Source: Serratia sp. FDAARGOS_506 (GTDB taxonomy: Bacteria > Pseudomonadota > Gammaproteobacteria > Enterobacterales > Enterobacteriaceae). From it: a stretch of 64,000 nucleotides of DNA. The stretch lies in the NCBI RefSeq assembly GCF_003812745.1, contig NZ_CP033831.1:3720001-3784000 (forward strand). Direction: 5' to 3'. Within the stretch, counting starts at the first letter, position 1. The number at the start of each line of letters is the position of its first letter. The position numbers and the translations under genes were made by a program. Shown in pieces: positions 57,913 through 64,000 of the stretch. The notes beneath the pieces are model-generated. The model made no database searches. It worked only from the letters and a program-made list of their open reading frames with translations, and was not told the DNA's origin.

Positions 57913-58791
57913 CTAAGATTGCGCTGTGGCGTCAATCATCGCCATCACCTGCCGAAACATCGCGCTTTCCGCATCGGCCAGCTCGTTGACCAACGTAAAG
58001 TGATTGCAGTGGCGATCGGCCAGCAGTCGGACGTCGAGGCCGCGCGCCAGGCAGGCGTCATAATAGGCCTGCGTCTGGTTTTTGAAACCTTGGGTTTCCT
58101 GCTGGCCGACGTCGAGTAATATCTGCGGCGCATGTTCCTTCGCCGGCAGCAAGAACAGCGGGCTGAGGGTTTGCGCCTGTTCGGGCGTCAGGTGCAGCCA
58201 GTCGTTGATGTAGATATCGCACAGCGGGCGCAGATCGTAGAGGCCACTCAGCGCCAGCGCGCCTTTGATCGCGTCGGACGGCAGACGATAGCGTTGTTGC
58301 CAGCCGTCCGCGATCAGCATGCCGCACAGGTGGCCGCCGGCCGAACTGCCGCTGACGAAAATGCGTGCCGGATCGATGCCGAAAGGCGCCCCATGATGAT
58401 AAAGCCAGGCGACGGCGCTGCGTACCTCGTGCACGATCTCCGCCAATGTCGCTTCCGGTGCCAGCGTGTATTCCAGCGTGGCGACCGCTACGCCGCGGTG
58501 GGCAAACGCTGCGGCCATCGAACAGGCTTCCTCTTTGCGCTGCGAATGCCAGTAGCCGCCATGAATAAAGATCAGCAGCGGAGCGGGCTGCGTGCAGGCC
58601 GGGAACAGATCGAGGCGCTCTGCGGCGCTCATGCCGTAGCGCAGGTCGTAAATTCCGGGCGTCTGTACCTTGGCGCGCTGGGCCAGCGCGGCGTATTCCG
58701 CCATGCAGGCGTCAAAATCTTCCACCGAAGCGCGGGCGTTGTATTGCACGGCGCGCGCGCTCAGGTCTTCAAACGTCAGATCGATGCTCAT
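57913..58791 (-). CDS. Alpha/beta hydrolase, arylformamidase-like
   Basis: A 292-residue hydrolase with the HGGYW oxyanion motif and GSSAGG elbow (nucleophile Ser150). The order and the HGGYW motif are typical of kynurenine formamidase and related carboxylesterases; the catalytic His is likely in the RHCNHFTLV segment. The second of two adjacent ATGs (58791) is better spaced from AGGAG than the first (58794). No other tryptophan catabolic genes are nearby, so the substrate remains open. Confidence 0.82.
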   Translation of the reverse strand: MSIDLTFEDLSARAVQYNARASVEDFDACMAEYAALAQRAKVQTPGIYDLRYGMSAAERLDLFPACTQPAPLLIFIHGGYWHSQRKEEACSMAAAFAHRGVAVATLEYTLAPEATLAEIVHEVRSAVAWLYHHGAPFGIDPARIFVSGSSAGGHLCGMLIADGWQQRYRLPSDAIKGALALSGLYDLRPLCDIYINDWLHLTPEQAQTLSPLFLLPAKEHAPQILLDVGQQETQGFKNQTQAYYDACLARGLDVRLLADRHCNHFTLVNELADAESAMFRQVMAMIDATAQS

Positions 58792-58938
58792 CATTTCTCC
58801 TGATTGTTATGCGTTATGTCCTCATCATCGTCGTGCAGGCGAAAAGATGTTTGATCTCAGGTGCGCACAATTGCGGCTTCTTCATTGCTGTTATTTGCTG
58901 TATATTGCTGTTTTATGCTTTTATTGCGGAATAAGCCC

Positions 58939-59688
58939 ATGCACAAAGCGGCACGACAGCGCCATTTACTGGATTTGCTCAGCGAACGCGGGCAGGCGGC
59001 GGTGGCGGAACTGGCCTCCGCCATCGGCGTTTCGGTCGATACCGTGCGCCGCGATCTGGCCGATCTCGAGCGGCAAGGGTTGGCGCAGAAACATCACGGC
59101 GGTGCGATCGCGCTCGAACCCGCCGACATGCCGCGCCAGGCGCGTGCGGCGCTGTTGCCGCAGGTCAAACAGCGGCTCGGCCGCGCGGTAGCCGCGCAGA
59201 TCCCGCCCGGCAGCACCCTGATGTTGGATGCGGGCAGTACGCTGCTGGCGGTGGCGCAGGCGCTGCGTGGGCCGGCCACGGTGATCACCGCTTCGCTGGA
59301 TATCGCGCAGTGCCTGAGCGACAGGCCAGAGATCAACCTGATCTTGCTGGGCGGCCAATGGGATGTGCGTCAGCGGCTGTTCGCCGGCAGCGCCACCCTG
59401 GCGTTGCTGGCGCGCTACCGCGCGGACATCGCCTTGCTGGGTGCCTGCGCGGTGCATGCGCAGCTGGGGCTGAGCGCCGGCGAGGAGGCCGATGCGGAGG
59501 TCAAACGCGCCATGCTGGCCAACAGCGGCGAGCGCTGGCTGGTGGCCGACCATATGAAGTTGGATCGCTGCGAACCGCATCACGTTGCGGATCTGGCGCA
59601 GATCCAACGGCTGTTTACCGATCGCCCGTGGGACAACCTGGACGAACAATCATTGATTGAACTTTGTGTCGTCGCCGACGACCGCTAG
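58939..59688 (+). CDS. DeoR-family transcriptional regulator
   Basis: A 249-residue DeoR regulator with an N-terminal HTH (RHLLDLLSERGQAAVAELA; DTVRRDLADLERQG) and a sugar-phosphate-binding domain (LDAGSTLLAVAQAL, LLGGQWD). The ATG at 58939 gives the canonical N terminus. It lies 12 bp upstream of the oxidoreductase gene and probably regulates its own operon. Confidence 0.88.
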   Translation: MHKAARQRHLLDLLSERGQAAVAELASAIGVSVDTVRRDLADLERQGLAQKHHGGAIALEPADMPRQARAALLPQVKQRLGRAVAAQIPPGSTLMLDAGSTLLAVAQALRGPATVITASLDIAQCLSDRPEINLILLGGQWDVRQRLFAGSATLALLARYRADIALLGACAVHAQLGLSAGEEADAEVKRAMLANSGERWLVADHMKLDRCEPHHVADLAQIQRLFTDRPWDNLDEQSLIELCVVADDR

Positions 59689-59700
59689 AGGAGAACACTG

Positions 59701-60768
59701 ATGAACGATACCGCACGACCGATGCAGGTGGCGCTGATTGGCTACGGCTTTGTCGGCAAGACGTTTCACGCGCCGCTGATTAACGCGGTACCGGGATTGG
59801 AACTGAGCGTAGTGGCTTCGCGTGATGCCGCCAAGGTGCATGCCGATCTGCCGCACGCGCGGGTGATCGCCGACCCGCTGGAGGCCATCCGCCGGCCGGA
59901 GGTGGATTTGGTGGTGATCGCGTCGCCGAACGATACCCATGCGCCGTTGGCGCTGGCCGCGTTGGAGGCGGGCAAGCACGTGGTGGTGGATAAGCCCTTT
60001 ACGCTGGATTTGGCGCAGGCGCGTACGCTGATTGCGGCGGCGGAAAAACACGATCGCCTGCTGTCGGTGTTCCAAAACCGCCGCTGGGACAGCGACTACC
60101 TGGGCGTTAAGCAGGTGATCGAACAGGGAGTGATCGGCAAGGTGACGCACTTTGAGTCACACATCGATCGTTACCGCCCTGAAGTGCGAGTGCGTTGGCG
60201 CGAACAGAACCTGCCGGGCAGCGGGCTGTGGTTCGATCTGGGGCCGCACATGGTCGATCAGGCGCTGCAGCTGTTCGGTTTGCCGCATAGCGTGCAGGCC
60301 AACATCGCCACGCTGCGCCCCAACGCGCAGATTAACGACTGGGCCCACGTGGTGCTGAACTACCCGACGCATCGCGTGATCCTGCATGGCAGCATGTTGG
60401 TGGCGGGGGGCGTAGCGCGCTTTACCGTACACGGTGAGAAAGGCAGCGTGGTCAAAGCGCGCGCCGACGGGCAGGAGAGCCAACTGCTTGCCGGCGTGAC
60501 GCCGGGCTCGGCGGAATGGGGCAAAGACGACGACGCGATGAGCCTGTTTATCGGCACGGAGCCGGTGCGCAGGCTGCCGACGCCGGATGGCGACCAGCGT
60601 CAATATTACGTCCAGGTGCGCGATGCGCTGCGCGGCGTCGGCGCCAACCCGGTTACCGCCGCGCAGGCGCTGGCGGTGATGGCGGTGCTGGAGGCGGCCA
60701 CCCTGGCGGCGGAAACCGGCGTCACCCAAACTCTGCCACTTACCGAGGCGGAAATCGCCGCCTGGTAA
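59701..60768 (+). CDS. Gfo/Idh/MocA-family oxidoreductase
   Basis: A 355-residue NAD(P)-dependent dehydrogenase. Rossmann motif IGYGFVGKTFHAPL near the N terminus, the EKP-like motif VVDKPFTLDL (Lys99 region) and a C-terminal alpha/beta domain. It is similar in outline to YdgJ/YhhX-type proteins that act on sugars or inositols. Being in an operon with a DeoR gene supports a sugar-derived substrate. Confidence 0.87.
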   Translation: MNDTARPMQVALIGYGFVGKTFHAPLINAVPGLELSVVASRDAAKVHADLPHARVIADPLEAIRRPEVDLVVIASPNDTHAPLALAALEAGKHVVVDKPFTLDLAQARTLIAAAEKHDRLLSVFQNRRWDSDYLGVKQVIEQGVIGKVTHFESHIDRYRPEVRVRWREQNLPGSGLWFDLGPHMVDQALQLFGLPHSVQANIATLRPNAQINDWAHVVLNYPTHRVILHGSMLVAGGVARFTVHGEKGSVVKARADGQESQLLAGVTPGSAEWGKDDDAMSLFIGTEPVRRLPTPDGDQRQYYVQVRDALRGVGANPVTAAQALAVMAVLEAATLAAETGVTQTLPLTEAEIAAW

Positions 60769-60838
60769 TAGTTTGCGTTAGATAAGGCGTCAGACGCATT
60801 GATACAGTGCATGTCGTGCGTCTTCCGCCATCTCAACC

Positions 60839-60871
60839 CCTGACATAGGCTAACCCTCAGTCTATGTCAGG
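60839..60871 (+). promoter_or_regulatory. 10-bp inverted repeat covering the efflux-pump ribosome site
   Basis: CCTGACATAG (60839-60848) pairs exactly with CTATGTCAGG (60862-60871), leaving a 13-base loop. The right arm runs into the AGGAG ribosome site (60869-60873) used for the ATG at 60882. It may be an operator or an RNA hairpin limiting translation. Confidence 0.6.
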
Positions 60872-60881
60872 AGTGTTTATC

Positions 60882-62276
60882 ATGTTATCCCATCCTACGC
60901 CGCAGGGCGTCCGCGGCATACTGGCCGCACTGTCTCTGAGCATGCTGCTGTCATCGCTCGGCATCAGCATCGCCAACGTCGGGCTGCCGGCGCTCGCCGC
61001 CGCGTTCCATGCCTCGTTCCAGGCGGTACAGTGGGTATTGCTCTGTTATTTGCTGGCCGTCACCACCTGCATCATCGGCATCGGCCGCTTGGGCGACAGC
61101 CTCAATCGCCGCCGCCTGCTGCTGGCGGGTATCGCACTGTTTACCGCCGCTTCGTTGGCTTGTGCGCTGGCCCCGCAGCTTTGGCTGCTGCTGGCGGCGC
61201 GCATGGCGCAGGGGCTGGGGGGCGCGGTTATGATGTCGATCGCCATGGCGCTGGCCGGCGAGGCGCTGGGCACGGAAAAAATCGGCCGCGCGATGGGGCT
61301 GCTCGGCACCATGTCGGCAGTGGGCACCGCGTTGGGGCCGTCGTTGGGCGGCGCGCTGATCGCCGGTTTCGGCTGGCGGGCGATGTTTCTCATCAATCTG
61401 CCGCTGGGCCTGTTGGCGCTGTGGCTCGCCTGGCGATACTTGCCGGAGGGGGGGCATACGGCAGCGCGCCAGGAACCGTTCGATCGCGCCGGTACGCTGC
61501 TGCTGGGCGGCGCATTGCTCTGCTATTCGCTGGCGATGACCCTTGGGCGCGGCAACTTCGGCGCGCTCAATCTGGCGTTGATGCTGGGGGCCCTGTTGGC
61601 GGGGTCGCTGTTCATCGGCGTGGAGCGCCGTGCCGCATCGCCGCTGCTGGCGCCGACGATGTTTCGTCATCCGGCCCTGACGGCGGGGCTGGCGGCCAGC
61701 GCGCTGGTGATGACGGTCATGACCGCCACGCTGGTCGTCGGGCCGTTCTATCTGTCACGCGCGCTGGGGTTAAGCGCTGCGCAGGTCGGGCTGGTGATGT
61801 CGGCGGGGCCGGCGGTGGCGATCCTGACCGGCATTCCGGCCGGTTATCTGGTGGATCGTTTTGGATCGCAGTGCATCGCCCAGTTTGGGCTGGCGGCGGT
61901 GGCCGCCGGGGCGACGTTGCTGTCGCTGCTTAGCCGCTGGGGCGTGCTCGGCTACGTGGCACCCATCGCGCTGCTGACCGCCGGCTACGCACTGTTTCAG
62001 GTGGCCAACAATACGGCGCTGATGAAGGATCTGTTTCCCGAGCGACGCGGGCTTATCTCCGGCATGGTGAACCTGGCGCGTAATCTCGGGGCGATTACCG
62101 GCGCTTCGGCGATGGGGGCGTTGTTTTATCTGGCTTCGCAGCGGGTGACGGGCGCGGCCGCCGCTGCGGCTTACGGAATGCAGGTGACTTACGGCGTGGC
62201 GGCGCTGTTGGCGCTGGCGGCATTGCTCATCGCCTTCGGCGGCCGCCGACTGATGCTGCGTTACGACGCGCGCTGA
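60882..62276 (+). CDS. DHA2-type MFS drug efflux transporter
   Basis: A 464-residue protein with about 14 predicted helices, of the DHA2 group: GRLGDSLNRRRLLLAG (motif A) and LGPSLGGALIAGFGWRAMFLIN (motif C-like). The ATG at 60882 is eight bases after AGGAG and is preferred to the ATG six codons upstream, which lies inside the inverted repeat. The 3' end overlaps the convergent RibD-like gene by 16 bp. Confidence 0.88.
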   Translation: MLSHPTPQGVRGILAALSLSMLLSSLGISIANVGLPALAAAFHASFQAVQWVLLCYLLAVTTCIIGIGRLGDSLNRRRLLLAGIALFTAASLACALAPQLWLLLAARMAQGLGGAVMMSIAMALAGEALGTEKIGRAMGLLGTMSAVGTALGPSLGGALIAGFGWRAMFLINLPLGLLALWLAWRYLPEGGHTAARQEPFDRAGTLLLGGALLCYSLAMTLGRGNFGALNLALMLGALLAGSLFIGVERRAASPLLAPTMFRHPALTAGLAASALVMTVMTATLVVGPFYLSRALGLSAAQVGLVMSAGPAVAILTGIPAGYLVDRFGSQCIAQFGLAAVAAGATLLSLLSRWGVLGYVAPIALLTAGYALFQVANNTALMKDLFPERRGLISGMVNLARNLGAITGASAMGALFYLASQRVTGAAAAAAYGMQVTYGVAALLALAALLIAFGGRRLMLRYDAR

Positions 62277-62800
62277 ACCGCGTAGCGTTCTTGCACGAAA
62301 CCGTTGTCCGATTGGGTGACGGCGAGCAGGCGCAGCCGTTGTTCCGGGCCATCGGCGCCGAACAAGGGAATGCCACCGCCCAGCAGCAGCGGCACGCGCG
62401 TGATAGTCAGCTCGTCGATCAACCCGGCCTGCAGGAAGCGCTGGACGGTCTGGCCGCCGTCGATATACAGGTGACGGCAGCCTTGGTCGGCCAGCTGCGC
62501 CAAGATGGCCGTCGGTTCGCCATGCATCCAGCGAACGAGCCCGGTATCTTGTTGTGCGGGCGGCTGCGTCGACAGCACCACCACCGGCAGTTCGCCATAG
62601 GGCCACTCGGGAAAGGCACGGACTTTCTCATAGGTATGGCGCCCCATCACCAGTGCGTCGATATCGGCGATAAACGCCTCATAGCTTAGCCCGTTGAGCA
62701 ACGAAACCGCGTACTCGGGCCGCAGCAGCCAGTCGATGTCGCCGTCCGCCCCGGCGATGAAGCCGTCCACGCTGGTGGCGATGTAAACCGAACACTTCAT
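62261..62800 (-). CDS. Dihydrofolate-reductase-fold protein (RibD C-terminal family)
   Basis: A 179-residue protein: VYIATSVDGFIAGADGDIDW, LVMGRHTYEKV, LYIDGGQTVQRFL and PLLLGGGIPLF, all typical of YyaP/RibD_C proteins. A second, more distant homologue is at 33.2 kb. Its start overlaps the VOC stop by one base, so the two form a coupled pair. Confidence 0.85.
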   Translation of the reverse strand: MKCSVYIATSVDGFIAGADGDIDWLLRPEYAVSLLNGLSYEAFIADIDALVMGRHTYEKVRAFPEWPYGELPVVVLSTQPPAQQDTGLVRWMHGEPTAILAQLADQGCRHLYIDGGQTVQRFLQAGLIDELTITRVPLLLGGGIPLFGADGPEQRLRLLAVTQSDNGFVQERYAVQRAS

Positions 62801-63201
62801 CAGACGAGATCTCCCCGGTAAACCACATGCACCTTGTTACCGTCGGGATCGCGCAGATAAGCGCCGAAATAGCCTTTGCCGTAATGTGCGCGTTCGCCGG
62901 GTTCACCTTCGCTGCTGCCGCCCGCCAGCAGACCGGCGGCGTAGGCGCGCTTGACCTCCAGCTCATCGGCGGCGAGAAAGGCCAGCATGCTGCCGTTGCC
63001 AGCGCTGGCAGGCTGTCTGTCGAAGGGTTGGTAGGCATAGAAACGCGGCAGCGTTTGGCCCGGCATCACCCAGCAGCGGGCGGCGGGACCGCCGTCCGGC
63101 GTTACTTCCCGCCGCTGTAATCCCAGCGGCAAAAGAATGGCGTCGTAGAATGCGGCGGCGGCATCCAGATCGCTGACGCCGACGGTAATATGGCTGAACA
63201 T
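62800..63201 (-). CDS. VOC-family protein
   Basis: A 133-residue glyoxalase-like protein: HITVGVSDLDAAAAFYDAIL at the start and YGKGYFGAYLRDPDGNKVHVVY at the end. Members of this subgroup are mostly uncharacterised. It is the first gene of a two-gene unit with the RibD-like gene. Confidence 0.85.
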   Translation of the reverse strand: MFSHITVGVSDLDAAAAFYDAILLPLGLQRREVTPDGGPAARCWVMPGQTLPRFYAYQPFDRQPASAGNGSMLAFLAADELEVKRAYAAGLLAGGSSEGEPGERAHYGKGYFGAYLRDPDGNKVHVVYRGDLV

Positions 63202-63345
63202 GGCGCTTCCTTTCCGAAGAGAGAGTATGAACGCTTAGAACAGTAGCAGCGATGCTGCAGAATAGACAGGGCGCAACGGAGGATTCGGATTAGGGACGCG
63301 CGCAAGGCAACGCGCGCTTCACGGGGTTATGGGGCAGGCCGCCGC

Positions 63346-63540
63346 TCAGTTGCTTTCGACGCGCGGATTGGCGTGGGTCGGTTGGCTGGGATAGTCCACC
63401 TGATGCTTGTGCAGGTAATCGCGGATCAGCTGGCGCACTACCTGGGAAGGCGTGACGTCCTGCTGCAGGCACAGTTCTTCCAGGGCTTTTTTCTTGTCCG
63501 GGTCAATCAGCACCGTTAGCCGCGCCGTTTTCTTTTCCAT
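63346..63540 (-). CDS. Ribbon-helix-helix DNA-binding protein
   Basis: A 64-residue CopG/Arc-type protein: a beta strand (KTARLTVLID), then two helices (PDKKKALEELCLQQD and TPSQVVRQLIRDYLHKHQ). The ATG at 63540 follows GGAGG. No toxin gene is adjacent, so it is more likely a stand-alone regulator than an antitoxin. Confidence 0.78.
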   Translation of the reverse strand: MEKKTARLTVLIDPDKKKALEELCLQQDVTPSQVVRQLIRDYLHKHQVDYPSQPTHANPRVESN

Positions 63541-63620
63541 CAGGATCCTCCAGAGAATGATAACCGAATGATAATACCACGTGGACGAAGCGGCCAGCCA
63601 GAGCGTGCCGCCGCCCACCC

Positions 63621-64000
63621 TCAGCGAAAATGCAGGCGTTCGATTTTGCGTGACAGATAGCCGAGTTCACAGTTGAACAGCTCGCCGCTGCCGGCGGCCA
63701 GGCTGCGCAGCGCGCTCAGCGGCAGCGCCACCTGCGCCGGCGTGGCGTAAATGATCACGTTGCCGCTGGGGGCGATGCAAAACAGCACGGTGCCGAATAT
63801 CCGATGCAGGCTGTGGTACAGCAAGCTGTTTTCGTCTGGCAGGTCGTGGTAATTCAGCACCAGCCAGCCCCCGTCGTTAAGGCGCGCGGCGCAGTTTTCC
63901 AGGAAAGTCTGGGTGCCTTGCTGCGGATCCATGGCAAACGCCGAATAGAGATCGGAAAAGATCAGGTCGTAGCGCGTTTCGGCGGGCGGGCGCACGAAGT
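63621..64000 (-). CDS. Spermidine-synthase-like methyltransferase, C-terminal part
   Basis: About 125 C-terminal residues of a SAM-binding Rossmann protein of the spermidine synthase family: YDLIFSDLYSAFAMDP (post-motif Asp), LENCAARLNDGGWLVLNYHD. The remainder lies beyond base 64000; the frame is open to the edge. Aminopropyltransferase or methyltransferase activity cannot be decided from this part. Confidence 0.75.
   Translation of the reverse strand, partial: FVRPPAETRYDLIFSDLYSAFAMDPQQGTQTFLENCAARLNDGGWLVLNYHDLPDENSLLYHSLHRIFGTVLFCIAPSGNVIIYATPAQVALPLSALRSLAAGSGELFNCELGYLSRKIERLHFR

Noticed and set aside
63346-63540. Ribbon-helix-helix gene as antitoxin
   Set aside because: No small toxin gene overlaps or flanks it; the next genes are a VOC protein and a spermidine-synthase-like protein.

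Overview
The window reads as chromosomal DNA of a GC-rich enterobacterium, most likely Serratia marcescens or a close relative. The grounds are a mix of enterobacterial core genes (guaD, dcp, mdtG, yjcB, osmB, acrZ) with typical Serratia accessory genes: a serralysin-type RTX protease beside its periplasmic inhibitor, an EagR-Rhs type VI secretion effector module, and many LysR regulators and MFS pumps. The species call is an inference. No rRNA, tRNA, CRISPR array, insertion sequence or integrase was seen.

Layout. 1-5.7 kb: the 3' part of guaD, an MFS exporter with a divergent LysR gene, and an exported M3 dipeptidase (dcp). 5.7-16.7 kb: a complete aerobic nicotinate catabolic cluster. nicTFEDC are on the minus strand and nicX-nicR-nicA-nicB on the plus strand, divided by a 327 bp regulatory gap. 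Together they encode uptake, 6-hydroxylation, conversion to 2,5-dihydroxypyridine, ring cleavage, deformylation, deamidation and isomerisation to fumarate. 16.7-20.4 kb: a LysR gene divergent from TauE, P1-peptidase and M55 D-aminopeptidase genes. 21.2-25.2 kb: a second molybdenum hydroxylase, this one Tat-exported, with separate iron-sulfur and triheme cytochrome subunits. 25.2-31.2 kb: a LysR/hydrolase pair, a Tat-exported oxalate-decarboxylase-like bicupin, a LysR gene divergent from a two-gene chromate transporter, and the protease inhibitor. 31.5-35 kb: serralysin paralogue, RibD-like reductase, exported hydrolase.

35.2-41.2 kb holds the most interesting locus: an EagR chaperone, a 1414-residue prePAAR/PAAR-Rhs protein ending in a predicted ADP-ribosyltransferase toxin (HYD1 type), an overlapping gene whose C-terminal half is a macro domain, and a second immunity-like gene. 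The DNA becomes AT-rich exactly where the toxin tip starts. This suggests an ADP-ribosylating toxin neutralised by a protein of the ADP-ribose-binding or hydrolysing fold.

41.2-48.3 kb: PhzF-like protein, EamA permease, AraC regulator, VOC protein, two small exported proteins behind a near-perfect Fur box, mdtG, a MarR gene and yjcB with a consensus CRP site. 48.5-52.3 kb: tandem paralogues of PBP2 and PBP3. 52.7-54 kb: an outer-membrane porin gene split by a frameshift at a seven-base homopolymer. 54.3-64 kb: a chemoreceptor, osmB, DUF427 and Rrf2 proteins, acrZ, an arylformamidase-like hydrolase, a DeoR/Gfo-Idh-MocA pair, a 14-TM efflux pump whose ribosome binding site lies in an inverted repeat, two small enzymes, a ribbon-helix-helix protein, and the edge of a spermidine-synthase-like gene.
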